From: Halobacteriales archaeon QS_9_68_17
GTDB lineage: Archaea; Halobacteriota; Halobacteria; Halobacteriales; Natronoarchaeaceae
DNA length: 64,000 nucleotides
NCBI GenBank assembly: GCA_003023565.1
Contig: PXSA01000039.1
Coordinates: forward strand, 93,816-157,815
Direction of reading: 5' to 3'
The first letter of the stretch is position 1. Every line of letters begins with the position of its first letter. Below are positions 35,698-45,152 of the stretch, piece after piece. The notes beneath the pieces were generated by a model, which saw only the letters and a program-made list of their open reading frames with translations, did no database searches and was not told the origin of the DNA. The position numbers and the translations under genes were made by a program.

Positions 35698-36606
35698 TCA
35701 CCGCTTGTCGCGTAACCACTCGGCGGTGTCCGCTGCGGTCGCCGGAACCTCTTCGTCTCCCGATTCCGCGAGGGCTCCGAGCGCCGGGATCGCGCCCGTG
35801 GCTTCCGCGTACCCCAGCGCGCGCACGGCGCGAGCCCGAACGACCTCGGCGTCGTCACCGAGTAGGTCGATCAGCCGGTCGACCGCCGGTGCCGCGGCGT
35901 CGGGGTCCGCCTCGGCGAGGTGGCGGAACGCTTCGACGACGGCCGCGCGGACGGCCTCGTCGTCGTCCGAGAGGAGGGTCACGAGCGCGGGACGGCGGTC
36001 GTAGAGCGCGTCGGGAGACTCGCGGGCGACCTCCACGAGCAGATTCGCGGCGGCTTCGCGCGTGCGTCGGGAGCGCCTCCGGTCTTTCCCGGCCGCCTCG
36101 CCCCTGCTCCGGTTCGTCCCGAGCGTCGCGCGCTCGAACTCGTCGTCCGGCGCGTCGTGGTCGACCACCGGGCCGTCGTCGAGCACGTCGACGAGCACGT
36201 CAGCGTGGTCGACGAACGCGGCCGGGCGCACCGTCGCGACCGGGGCGAGCGCCCTCGCGGCGCGGAACCGGAGCAGCGGCGGTTCCTCGTCGAGCAGTCC
36301 GATCAGCGTCGGCACCGCCGGTTCGACCGTGGCGGGCCGTTCCTCGGCCACCTGTGCGAGTACCATCGCCGCGGTGCACCGCGCGACGAGATGCGAGTCA
36401 TCGAGGCGGTCGGCGACGAGGTCGATTCGCTCCGCCGCGCGGTCGGGTTCGGCGTGAGCCACCGCCGCGAACACCTTCAGCGCGCTGTTCCGGTCGGTCC
36501 CCGCGTCGGCCTCCAGGAGGACAGCGACGGCGTCCAGATCGACCGTCGACGGGTCCGCTTTCGCGGCTCTGAGTAGATCGGTCGCGCGGTTTCGTCCGTC
36601 TGTCAT
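35698..36606 (-). CDS. HEAT-repeat protein
   Basis: A 302-residue soluble protein built of helical HEAT/PBS-like repeats: SALKVFAAVAHAEPDRAAER, VARCTAAMVLAQVAEERPA, LLRFRAARALAPVATVRPA, TREAAANLLVEVARESPD, EAVRAAVVEAFRHLAEADPD, EVVRARAVRALGYAEATGA. About seven units. No enzyme motif. It likely acts as a scaffold or binding protein. Divergent from the CRTAC1 gene (93 bp apart) and 63 bp upstream of the transporter operon in the same direction. Confidence 0.85.
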   Translation of the reverse strand: MTDGRNRATDLLRAAKADPSTVDLDAVAVLLEADAGTDRNSALKVFAAVAHAEPDRAAERIDLVADRLDDSHLVARCTAAMVLAQVAEERPATVEPAVPTLIGLLDEEPPLLRFRAARALAPVATVRPAAFVDHADVLVDVLDDGPVVDHDAPDDEFERATLGTNRSRGEAAGKDRRRSRRTREAAANLLVEVARESPDALYDRRPALVTLLSDDDEAVRAAVVEAFRHLAEADPDAAAPAVDRLIDLLGDDAEVVRARAVRALGYAEATGAIPALGALAESGDEEVPATAADTAEWLRDKR

Positions 36607-36668
36607 GTCTCCCCGCAGTACCCGCTCCGTGTTAATTCTTGGCGATCGGCGGGGTCGCGTCGCGGAGG

Positions 36669-36675
36669 TTTATCA
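36669..36675 (+). promoter_or_regulatory. TATA box of the CRTAC1 gene
   Basis: TTTATCA about 28 nt upstream of the ATG at 36700. It supports ATG 36700 rather than the GTG at 36694 as the start. Confidence 0.5.
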
Positions 36676-36699
36676 CGGAGCCGGCCGATAGGTGTGCCA

Positions 36700-38245
36700 A
36701 TGCGTACCGAGAGCAAGCTGTTCGCCGCGGCGGTCGTTGCGCTATTCGCCTGTGTCGCAGGCGGCGTCGCGCTGGACTTCGACTACGCTGCAGAGGACGC
36801 GGCGGGCATGGGCAACGGGAACGACGGCGTGTACGTCGCCGACGTGGACAACGACCTCCGGTCGGACGTGCTGGCCGTCGGCGGGCCGGACCCCGTCCTC
36901 TTCGAGAACACGGGCGACGAGTTCGAACGCTCCGGCGCGCTCCCCTCGGTAAACGGCACCGTGCAGGGGGCACTGTTCGTCGACTACGACAACGACGGGT
37001 GGGAGGACCTGCTCCTGCTCCGCCGCGGGGACGCGCCGGTGTTCCTGGAGAACGACGACGGGACGTTCCGCGCCGTCGACGTCGGCCTCGACGAGGAACT
37101 GGCGGTCCCGGTGACCGCCAGCGCGGCCGACTACACCGGGAACGGCTGTCCCGACCTGTTCGTCGCCCAGTACGGCGACTGGGACGAGACGACGCCGACC
37201 GGCTGGCAGCGCAGCTTCGCGTTCGACGGCTCCGAGGACAACGGTAACGCGAACCGGCTCTACCGCGGCGACTGCGACGGCTTCGAGCGCGCGGACGACG
37301 TCGGGACCGGGGGCGAGCACTGGAGCCTCGCGGCGAGCTTCGTCGACCTGAACGGCGACGGCGCGCCGGACGTCCACGTCGCGAACGACTACTACAACGA
37401 CACGGTGTACTGGAACGACGGCGGCGGGACGTTCACGCGGGAGACGCTCGACGCGGCGACGGACCGCAACGGGATGTCCTCCGAGGTGGCAGACGTGACC
37501 GGCGACGGTCGCCTCGACGTCTTCGTCACGAACATCTACTTCCCGGAGGACCTGAGCGAACTGGACGAGGAGCAGCGCCGGGTGTTCAGCGACTTCCTCA
37601 ACAACCGCCTCGGCAAGCGCGCCGCCGGAAACAACCTCCTCGTCGGGACGGCCGACGGGTTCGAGACGCAGGGCGAGGCCCGCGGCCTCGCCGAGGGCGG
37701 GCCTCGACGCCTTCCACGGGACCCAGAACGTGGTCACGTTCAACGGATCCGAGCAGACGTTCCCCACGCCGATGCTGTGGGTAAACGAGGACGGGACGTT
37801 CTACCGACAGGACGCGACGGCGGTCGGGTTCGCGGCCACGAACGACCGGGGCGTCGCGGGCGGGGACTTCGACGGCGACGGGGCGGTCGACCTCGCGACC
37901 GCGACGTACGACGGCGAGTACCGGCTGTACCGGAACGACGCCGAACAGGGGACCAGCCTACAGGTCGCCCTCGGACCGGGCGACTCGAACGCCACGGCGC
38001 TCGGCGCGCGCGTCACCGCGACCGTCGACGGCGAGACGCTGACACGGGTGAACGACGACGAGGCGGACTACCAGTCCCAGGACTCCCGCATCCGCCACTT
38101 CGGCCTCGGCGACGCCGACGCCGTCGACGAGCTCCGCGTGGAGTGGGCCGACGGCAGCGTCACCGTGGTCGAGGACGTGGCGGCCGGCGCGCGGATCCTC
38201 GTGACGCCGGACGGGGTAGAGCGGCGCGAGCCGTACGCGGACTGA
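36700..38245 (+). pseudogene. CRTAC1 (FG-GAP/VCBS repeat + ASPIC/UnbV) secreted protein, frameshifted
   Basis: An N-terminal signal (SKLFAAAVVALFACVAGGVA) is followed by calcium-binding-like FG-GAP/VCBS repeats: YVADVDNDLRSDVLAVG, LFVDYDNDGWEDLLLL, FVDLNGDGAPDVHVANDYY, VADVTGDGRLDVFVTN. After GLAEGG the frame is lost near 37697-37706; the third frame resumes with LDAFHGTQNVVTFNGSE, then GGDFDGDGAVDLATATYDGE and an ASPIC/UnbV-type end (DAVDELRVEWADGSVTVVED). A short deletion together with the shift seems likely, because a repeat is incomplete at the junction. Either a damaged surface protein or two separate products. Confidence 0.8.
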
Positions 38246-39562
38246 TCACTCCGGCCGCGGGGTCGGGAGCGCGCGGTGCGACCGCGGCGGGACGAGAAAC
38301 GTCGCCCGGCGCTCCGCTTCGAGGAAGTCGACGATGCCGCTCCGGTGAGCCTCGATGTCGCCGCCGTCGTCGTTCATCGCCCGCCGGACATCCAGAAACG
38401 GCTCCATCCCGCGCTGGACGCTCGTGAAGTTCATTCCGACGCCCGACCCCGGGTCCGTGGCAACGCTCTCGGAGCGTCGGAGGATCCTCGGGCGGAACTC
38501 CTCGTCACGTGCGCGAGCGGTCTTCTGGCCGTGGCCCAGACAGCCGTGCTCGGCCGCCTTCTCTTCGAGGTCCTCGGTCGACGCCTCCTCGATCCCGCTG
38601 TGACTGCCGAGGGCCTCGCCGGTCGAGCCGACGCGCTCGGCGTCGTGGTCCGTGCTGAACATCTGCTTCGCGCGGCGCTCGTCGTTCAGTTCGTACCAGC
38701 GGTCGAGGTCGATCGTCAGCCGCGACGCGAGCTGGGTCGTGCCACCCGCGAACGGACCCTCCTCGATCGTCACGCGGTCCTCCGCTGGGTTCGTGTCCGC
38801 GTAGCCCGACTTGTACCCCATCGACAGCGGCGCATCGTCGGCGATGGCGTCGCGGTCGAGCTTCTCGGCCGGGAGGCCGCGCCCGACGACCCCGGTGCGG
38901 CGGTCGACGACGTCGAACACGTCCGCGAGCGTCGCCTCGACGTCGACGCCGTTGACGGTCTCCGTTTCCCCCGTCAGCGCGGCCTCCGCCCCGAGGAGCA
39001 CGGAGCCGTAGTCGCCGACGAGCACCAGCAGGGCGTCGGCGTCGTCCGCCGCCGCGTCCTCGTCGAGTTCGTCGACCACCGCGTCCGGCGACGGCAGGTC
39101 GAGACCCGTCGGGAGCGACGCGTCGAACCGGTCGAAGTACCCCGGCGCGTAGCCGAGCGTGAACAGCAACCCCCGGTTGAACGTCGCGCCGGCGTCGCCG
39201 CCGGTGCCGCGCTCGAAGGCCCGCTCGACGGTCCGGAGCGCGCCCTCGACGGTCGATCGCTCGCCGTCGGACGGCGGGACCGAGCCGGTGTACTCCAGCA
39301 AGAGCAACACCTGATGCCGGGGCAACACCGTATCGCCGTTCGGGTCCGTGACGAGGAACTCGTTCCACGCGTGCTGTCGCTCGGGAAGGACGGACGGGTC
39401 CGCAGGCCCCTGCGGGAACTGCCGTTCGTCGGTCGTCGTCTCCTCGGACTCCGTCTCGGTCTCCGACTCGATGCAGGCCGCCAGCGCGGCCGCGCCGCCG
39501 ATGGCGACCGAACTCCTGACGAACTCGCGACGCGGGACGCCGCGAGGCGGGTCTCCGGGCAT
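38246..39562 (-). CDS. DyP-type-peroxidase-like Tat lipoprotein
   Basis: A 438-residue exported protein: PRREFVRSSVAIGG Tat signal (10-23), lipobox with Cys30, then a Glu/Thr-rich linker. The C-terminal half shows the pattern of dye-decolourising peroxidases: GYKSGYADTNP where DyPs have GxxDGTxNP, RLTIDLDRWYELNDERRAKQ, RILRRSESV, and GMNFTSVQRGMEPFLDVRRA. The normal DyP Asp in the first motif is not conserved, so peroxidase activity is uncertain. It converges exactly on the CRTAC1 gene end (38245/38246), a pairing I recall in other haloarchaea. Confidence 0.7.
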   Translation of the reverse strand: MPGDPPRGVPRREFVRSSVAIGGAAALAACIESETETESEETTTDERQFPQGPADPSVLPERQHAWNEFLVTDPNGDTVLPRHQVLLLLEYTGSVPPSDGERSTVEGALRTVERAFERGTGGDAGATFNRGLLFTLGYAPGYFDRFDASLPTGLDLPSPDAVVDELDEDAAADDADALLVLVGDYGSVLLGAEAALTGETETVNGVDVEATLADVFDVVDRRTGVVGRGLPAEKLDRDAIADDAPLSMGYKSGYADTNPAEDRVTIEEGPFAGGTTQLASRLTIDLDRWYELNDERRAKQMFSTDHDAERVGSTGEALGSHSGIEEASTEDLEEKAAEHGCLGHGQKTARARDEEFRPRILRRSESVATDPGSGVGMNFTSVQRGMEPFLDVRRAMNDDGGDIEAHRSGIVDFLEAERRATFLVPPRSHRALPTPRPE

Positions 39563-39632
39563 ATCACTCCGTTGTGGCTACTGCGTCATATGCGTATCCC
39601 TCGCACGTGGCGTCCGCCGCTCGCCACCCGTT

Positions 39633-39863
39633 TCACTCGCCCGTGCGTCGGAGCGCGTATCCGACGGCGGCGAGCGTCCCGCCGAGCACGACCACGTTCA
39701 CCACCGAGATGACGAACGCCCCCATCGGGAGGCCGCCCCGGAGGAGGATGAGCAGGGTCAGCGCCAACAGGGCGAGGTCGAGGAAAAACACCAGCCGTAA
39801 CACCGGCCGGAAGTCGTTGACCGCGTCCCAGAACCGGCCGACGAACCCGGAGTCCGGCGTCAT
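39633..39863 (-). CDS. Small membrane protein, 76 aa
   Basis: Two hydrophobic segments are clear: LRLVFFLDLALLALTLLILL (about 23-42) and GAFVISVVNVVVLGGTLAAV (about 48-67). The ATG at 39863 has a strong Shine-Dalgarno sequence GGAGG about 7 nt upstream, and a possible 11-codon leader ORF (MNAIDGLEGRR) ends in an ATGA overlap with it. It lies just upstream, in the same direction, of the DyP-like gene and could be its membrane partner. Function unknown. Confidence 0.65.
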   Translation of the reverse strand: MTPDSGFVGRFWDAVNDFRPVLRLVFFLDLALLALTLLILLRGGLPMGAFVISVVNVVVLGGTLAAVGYALRRTGE

Positions 39864-39981
39864 CGTCGGCCCTCCAGTCCGTCTATCGCGTTCATACGTC
39901 TCCACTGCGGCGGTATCATCATAAACCCGGCGTCGGTCCGACCGAAAGACCTAACACCGGAAGCTGCGCAATTGCGAACGA

Positions 39982-41079
39982 ATGCCACAGTACGAGGTAG
40001 CGATCGTCGGGACAGGGCCTGATCCGTCCAACCCGACGGTCGAGGGGTTCGCGATGGGGTACCGCCACGCGGAAGCGTACCGGAACGACGAGCGCTGTCG
40101 GATCGTCGCCTGCGCGGACGTCGTCCCGGAGAACGCCGCGGCGTTCGCCGAGACGTTCGACGTCCCCGAGGAGAACGTGTACGAGGACTACGAGGAGATG
40201 CTGCACGGCGTCCATCCGGACCTCGTCAGCGTAACCGTCCCGCCGGCGGTCCACGAGACGGTCGTCGTCGGCTGTGCTAAACACGACGCCGTCAACGCCG
40301 TTCACTGCGAGAAGCCGATGGCGCACACGTGGGCGAGCGCCCAGCGCACGGTCCAGGCCTGCTGGCGCACCGACACGCAGCTCACGTTCAACCGCCAGCG
40401 CCGCTTCGGGAAGCCGTTCGCGGAGGCGAAGCGTCTCCTCGACGACGGCGAGATCGGCGACCTCCGCCGCGTGGAGATCGGTTGGGGCGACTTCTACGAC
40501 ACCGGCGCGCACACCGTCGACCTCGCCGGGATGTTCAACGGCGACCGGCCCGCGGAGTGGGTTATCGCCCAGCTCGACTACCGCGACGAGGACGTCCGCT
40601 TCGGCGCGCACCAGGAGAACCAGATGTGGGCGCAGTGGCGGTACGACAACGGCGTCCACGGCGTCCTGAGCACCGGGGAGGGCGGCGACCTGATCGACGC
40701 CGCGTTCCTGCTGCGCGGCACCGAAGGCGTCGTTCGGATCGGCGTCGAGGACGGGCCGATGCTCGAACTCGACCGCGCGGGCGAGCGGACGGCCGTCGAT
40801 GTCGACGGGGAGACCATGCACCGCGCCGGCAGTGGGGACGACCGGTTCGGCTCCGTCTTCCACGACCGCGTCGTCGACCACGTCGCCGACTCGCTCGAGA
40901 CGGGAACTGAGCCGGTCCTCAGCGGTCGTACGGGACTCAACACGGCAGAGGTCCTCTTCGGCGGCTACGAGTCGGTCCGCAAGCGGGGCCGCGTCGGCCT
41001 CCCGCTGGAGATCGAGGGGAACCCCCTGGAGGAGATGGTCGACTCCGGCGCTCTCGACCCCGCACCGGTCGAAGAGTAG
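39982..41079 (+). CDS. Gfo/Idh/MocA family oxidoreductase
   Basis: A 365-residue NAD(P)-dependent sugar or inositol dehydrogenase-like protein. The Rossmann start is VAIVGTGPDPSNPTVEGFAMGYRHA with a short insertion after GTG, then CRIVACADVV. The catalytic Lys is in AVHCEKPMAHTW and the substrate-domain His in IGWGDFYDTGAHTVDLAGM. It is probably a pair with the TIM-barrel isomerase gene converging 13 bp downstream. Substrate unknown. Confidence 0.9.
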   Translation: MPQYEVAIVGTGPDPSNPTVEGFAMGYRHAEAYRNDERCRIVACADVVPENAAAFAETFDVPEENVYEDYEEMLHGVHPDLVSVTVPPAVHETVVVGCAKHDAVNAVHCEKPMAHTWASAQRTVQACWRTDTQLTFNRQRRFGKPFAEAKRLLDDGEIGDLRRVEIGWGDFYDTGAHTVDLAGMFNGDRPAEWVIAQLDYRDEDVRFGAHQENQMWAQWRYDNGVHGVLSTGEGGDLIDAAFLLRGTEGVVRIGVEDGPMLELDRAGERTAVDVDGETMHRAGSGDDRFGSVFHDRVVDHVADSLETGTEPVLSGRTGLNTAEVLFGGYESVRKRGRVGLPLEIEGNPLEEMVDSGALDPAPVEE

Positions 41080-41092
41080 CCGAGCGGGCTGC

Positions 41093-41827
41093 TTATCGGA
41101 ACGAATCGAGCGTCTCGGCCCCGTGTCTCAGCGACGAGCGGGGGTCACCCGGTTCGTCGTGCTCGTAGACGTACCACTCGACATCGGCGGCGCGCACGGC
41201 GTCGACGCAGGCCTCGAGGTCGAGGTCGCCATCTCCGAGTTCGACGCAGGCCATCGTCTCCGCGTCGGCGTCGGCGAAGTGGGCGTGGGAGATCCGGCCG
41301 GCGTACCGCTCGACCAGTGCGGTCGGGTCGGCCCCGGCGGCGCGCGCCCAGCCGAGGTCGATCTCGAAGCCGAGGTCGTCGACGCTCGCGAGCAGTTCGT
41401 CCATCGCGGTGCCGTCGCCGAGCGGGACGAACTCCTGGTCGTGGTTGTGGTACCGGAGGTCGAACCCGTCGTCCGCGAGGTCGCTCGCGACGGCGGCGAG
41501 CCGACCGGCCGCGTCCGCCACCGCCGCCTCGCTCTCGAAGTGCTCCGGGTCGAGCCACGGGACGACGAGCGCGTCGCAGCCGAGGCGGTCGTACAGGGCG
41601 GTCGTCTCCCCGTAGTGGTCCTCCAGCGCGTCCAGACCGACGTGGGCGGCGGCGGGCGCGAGGTCGTTGCGGTCGAGCGCGTCGAGCACGGCTTCGGTGT
41701 CGGCGTCCCGGACGCGGTGCGCGAACTCGACGCCGTCGAACGACGTCTCGCCGACGAGGTCCAGGACGGCCGGGAGCGGTTCGTCGATCGATCGCAGCGA
41801 GTAGAGCTGGATGGCTGTGCGAACCAT
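41093..41827 (-). CDS. Sugar phosphate isomerase/epimerase (xylose-isomerase-like TIM barrel)
   Basis: A 244-residue AP-endonuclease-2-type TIM barrel. Metal-ligand motifs are visible along the barrel: FDGVEFAHRV, RYHNHDQEF, GFEIDLGWARAAG, ISHAHFADAD. The ATG at 41827 aligns with the family start MVRTAIQLYSLR. Genes of this type usually act with Gfo/Idh/MocA dehydrogenases in rare-sugar or inositol catabolism, which is what lies beside it. Confidence 0.88.
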   Translation of the reverse strand: MVRTAIQLYSLRSIDEPLPAVLDLVGETSFDGVEFAHRVRDADTEAVLDALDRNDLAPAAAHVGLDALEDHYGETTALYDRLGCDALVVPWLDPEHFESEAAVADAAGRLAAVASDLADDGFDLRYHNHDQEFVPLGDGTAMDELLASVDDLGFEIDLGWARAAGADPTALVERYAGRISHAHFADADAETMACVELGDGDLDLEACVDAVRAADVEWYVYEHDEPGDPRSSLRHGAETLDSFR

Positions 41828-41961
41828 ACCACGACGAGTCGGCCCGAGCGAGATAAAAGTGGCGTTGGCGGGCGGTAGCGCGGGCGTCGAGCGCGAGCCG
41901 GGAAAGGTGGGGAGAGGGCCGGTCAGGTGACCGGGACGTAGGGCGGGGTCCTCCGCCAGCC

Positions 41962-43422
41962 CCACGACTCGATGACCTGAAGGCCGCTATCGACGACGCA
42001 AAGGTCGGAATCGTCGCCCCGTTCTGGTGGGGCAGGACCCTGACGGCGGCCCGGACGAGGCAGTCGACGTCGCGAACGAACTCCAGCGCTACGCCCGCGA
42101 AGAGACGCGCCTCGGCGTGCCGCCCCTCCTGAACGTCGACGCCGTCCACGGTCACGCCTACGCGACCGCCGCGACGGCGTTCCCGAACGGGCTCGGGGCG
42201 GCCGCGACGTCGGACACCGGCGCGGTCGAGCGGGCCGCCAGCGTGACGGCGCGCGAGGTCCGCGCGACCGGCGCGCACCGGAACTACGGACCGACGGTCG
42301 ACGTGGCTCGTGACCCCCGCTGGGGTCGCGTCTTCGAGACCTTCGACGAGAGCCCCCACCTCGTCGGCGCGTTCGCGGCCGCGAAGGTCCGCGGCTATCA
42401 GGGCGGCGGCATCGGCGACCCGAGCGGCGTGGTCGTGACGACCAAGCACTTCCCGCGTACGGCGAGCCGGAGCGGGGCGAGGACGCCGCGCCCGTCGACG
42501 TCTCCGAGTACAAGCTCCGGAACACGTTCGTTCCCCCGTTCGAGCGGGCGCTCGACGCCGGCGCGGCCTCGGTGATGCCGTCGTACAACTCCGTCAACGG
42601 CGAACCATCGCACGGCTCCGCGGTGGCGCTTTCCGGGACGATCCCGGCTTCGACGGCCACGTCGTCTCGGACCGGAACGGTATCCGCCACCTCCACGAGG
42701 CCCGCGGGACGGCGGTCGACCACGCCGACGCGGTCCGACAAGCCCGCGAGGCGGCCCAGTGGGACCTCGTTCGACGGGTCCACGAGACGGGACGCCCGTG
42801 GTCGGCGTGCTCGTGACGGGGCGACCGCTGACGGTCGACTGGACGGCCGGCGACGTCCCCGCTCTCCTGCTGGCTTACTTCCCCGGTACGGAACGGAGCC
42901 GCGGTCGCCGAAACGCTGTTCGGCGACAACGACACCAGCGGTCGGCTCCCGGTGACGGTCCCGAAGTCGGCCGACGACCTGCCACAGACGTTCGACCACA
43001 TCGTCCACCCGCACCCGATCGGCGACGACGGACACCCCGACTCGTACGACCTGCTTTACCCGTTCGGGCACGGCCCGAGTTACACCGACTTCGAGACGGA
43101 CGGGTTCTCGGCGACGTACGACGGCGATGCGGACGCAGTGACCGTGTCAGTCGATGTCTCGAACGTCGGGGAGCGCGAAGGCATGGAGACCGTGCAGGTG
43201 TACGCGCGGCAACAGACCGCGTCGCGGGTACGTTCCGTCCGGTCGCCCGTTGGGTTCAACCGGGTCACCCTCGCGCCCGGCGAGATGGCCGCAGTGACGG
43301 TCCGGGTGCCGGCGAGCACGTTCGGGTGCTACAAACCGCGTGAGGGCCACGTGGTCGAAAGTGGCACCTACCGCATCGACGTCGACGGGGCGTCGACGAC
43401 CGTCGACCTCCCCGAACGGTAG
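41962..43422 (+). pseudogene. GH3 beta-glucosidase, multiply frameshifted
   Basis: GH3 segments run through several frames: DDLKAAIDDAKVGIVAPFWWG near 41975; ETRLGVPPLLNVDAVHGH, RNYGPTVDVARDPRWGRVFE and VVVTTKHFP in the longest frame (42027 on); VDVSEYKLRNTFVPPFERAL and ASVMPSYNSVNGEPSHGS; PGFDGHVVSD, which contains the nucleophile Asp region; TGRPLTVDWTAGDVPALLLA; LFGDNDTSGRLPVTVPKSAD; and a fibronectin-type end to 43422. At least four shifts and short deletions relative to a normal GH3 protein. A dead gene that once completed a glycoside-use locus. Confidence 0.85.
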
Positions 43423-43476
43423 TCGCACGCCCGCCCCGGGGGAATCGTTATCCGATCGTACCTCTCACACTGCCCT

Positions 43477-44556
43477 ATGGATCGGGACACGCTCCGGGAA
43501 GCGCTGGAGGAAGGCGGGTTGACCGCCTACCAAACCGACGCGTATCTCACGCTTCTGCATCGAGGCATGGCGTCCGCGACGGAGGTCGCGAGCTACTCGT
43601 CGGTCCCGACCTCGAAGATCTACGACGTCCTCCGGACCCTGGAGGACAAGGGCTACATCGAGACGTTCGAGCAGGACACCCTGCACGCGCGCCCCGTGGA
43701 CCCACAGGACGTACTGGAGGACTTCCGCGAGCGGGGGAACCTCCTCGTCGAGGCGGCGGACGAGATAGAGAAACGCTGGCAGCGGCCGGCGATGAGCGAC
43801 CACCACATGACCGTGTTCAAGAGCGACGACACTGTGCTCGGTCGCGCCGAGGAGCAGATCCGCGAGGCCGAGACCGGCGTCGAAGTCGCCTGCCAGATCG
43901 ACCAGTTCGAGCGCCTGAAGCCCGTTCTGAAGGAGGCGCGCGAACGCGGCGTCGTGGTGAAGGTGTCCGTCGACTGCCCGCGCGACCCCGCCGACCTGTT
44001 CGACGAGGACCTCGGTCAGTACGCCTCGGGGGTCCGCGCGTGCTACATCCCCGGCCCGTTCCTCGCCGTCATCGACCACACCAAGACGTGTTACACTCCG
44101 AACAGCCGCGCGAGCGAGCCGTTCGGCCTCGTTTTCGACGACGCGATCCTCTCCTTTATCTTCCACTGGTTCTTCCAGACGTGCCTCTGGGCCATCTGGG
44201 AGCCGATCCAGCCCAGCCACGATCCGCCGGTCGACTACGTGAACATCCAGGGGTTCATCCGCGACGCCGCCCCGCTGTTCCTCGACGGCGCGGCCGTCGC
44301 GGTAACCGTCGAGGGGTGGGACCCCGCGTCGAACGCGGAGCGCTCCGTCTCCGGCACCGTCTCCGAACTCATCTACCCCGGCCGGTACCGCAACGAGGTG
44401 CCGTCGTACGAGGAACTGGGCGGGGAAGCGGCGATGGCCGTCACCACCCCGGACGGGACGTTCACGGTCGGCGGTTGGGGCGCAGTGTTTGAAGACGTCG
44501 CCGCCGAACGGATCACGGTTGAGAACATCCGATTCGCGAATCCGACGGATACCTGA
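43477..44556 (+). CDS. TrmB family sugar-responsive regulator
   Basis: A 359-residue archaeal TrmB protein. The N-terminal wHTH covers about 10-65 (AYQTDAYLTLLHRGMASATE, TSKIYDVLRTLEDKGYIETF) and is followed by the coiled linker and the TrmB sugar-binding domain with VFKSDDTVLGRAEEQIREAE and late AAVAVTVEGWDPASN. TrmB proteins control sugar ABC transporters and glycolytic genes. A TATA-like CGTTATCCG lies about 28 nt before the ATG. Likely targets are the nearby transporter and glycosidase genes. Confidence 0.92.
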   Translation: MDRDTLREALEEGGLTAYQTDAYLTLLHRGMASATEVASYSSVPTSKIYDVLRTLEDKGYIETFEQDTLHARPVDPQDVLEDFRERGNLLVEAADEIEKRWQRPAMSDHHMTVFKSDDTVLGRAEEQIREAETGVEVACQIDQFERLKPVLKEARERGVVVKVSVDCPRDPADLFDEDLGQYASGVRACYIPGPFLAVIDHTKTCYTPNSRASEPFGLVFDDAILSFIFHWFFQTCLWAIWEPIQPSHDPPVDYVNIQGFIRDAAPLFLDGAAVAVTVEGWDPASNAERSVSGTVSELIYPGRYRNEVPSYEELGGEAAMAVTTPDGTFTVGGWGAVFEDVAAERITVENIRFANPTDT

Positions 44557-44853
44557 GTCGTCGTTTCGAGAGTGTATCGGACCCGGGGCAGCGATATCCT
44601 CGCGGTTCCACAGCATCCTCGATTATATATAGATATTTACTTTTCATACTTTCATACCTTATCATGTGAAACAACAGTACCGAAGCGCGGTGAAAACATA
44701 TTAAAAACATCATATACGTGAGGAATAGTAAGAGTGTACAGACATATTTGAGACAGCATTTGTTTGTGATAATGCCCGTGCAGGCTCTATTGACGTCCTA
44801 TGACAGAATCCAGAGTAAGGTGTAATACGATCTCAAAATTACATAAAATATTC
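44557..44853. other. AT-rich intergenic island
   Basis: This stretch and its continuation to about 44900 is markedly AT-rich (for example TATATATAGATATTTAC near 44623 and repeated AAACAT/ATATT words around 44690-44760) in a region otherwise near 65-70 percent GC. I see no gene, tRNA or inverted repeat in it. Such patches in haloarchaea often mark insertion hot spots or foreign DNA. Confidence 0.6.
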
Positions 44854-45114
44854 TTAATACCACGGATCGTTACCGGCTCGGCCACGAAATATTACAACAC
44901 TACAACTGTAACGAGGGTGGCGTCGGTAAGAAGATGTCGCCCGCCACGTACAGTTTACACTTCTACAGTCGTAATATCGGAGGGTCCAGGCCGGGATCGG
45001 GGTGCCACATTGCCTGCACTTCCACGTCGGGTACGGCACGTCCTGTTCCTTCGACAGGACATGCTTGAACCACAGGGTCGCGCCGCACGTGCAGTCGAAC
45101 GTCGTGGAGGCCAT
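44854..45114 (-). CDS. Small Cys-rich zinc-ribbon-like protein
   Basis: 86 codons from ATG 45114. The N-terminal part looks genuine: FDCTCGATLWFKHVLSKEQD and WKCRQCGTPIP give a CxC...CxxC pattern typical of small haloarchaeal zinc ribbons. The last 35 residues are less convincing, so the C-terminus may be altered. Upstream is a TATA element (TATAAAATAA near 45156) and a perfect 7-bp inverted repeat at 45134-45152 between TATA and ATG, which favours a real, regulated gene. Function unknown. Confidence 0.45.
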   Translation of the reverse strand: MASTTFDCTCGATLWFKHVLSKEQDVPYPTWKCRQCGTPIPAWTLRYYDCRSVNCTWRATSSYRRHPRYSCSVVIFRGRAGNDPWY

Positions 45115-45133
45115 ACGCGGGGTTGACGCTGTA

Positions 45134-45152
45134 CCGAACTATGGAAGTTCGG
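45134..45152. promoter_or_regulatory. Inverted repeat between TATA box and start of the zinc-ribbon ORF
   Basis: CCGAACT (45134-45140) and AGTTCGG (45146-45152) are perfect complements with a 5-bp spacer, about 20 nt upstream of the ATG at 45114 and just downstream of a TATA element at about 45156-45162. The position over the expected transcription start suggests a repressor site. Confidence 0.4.
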
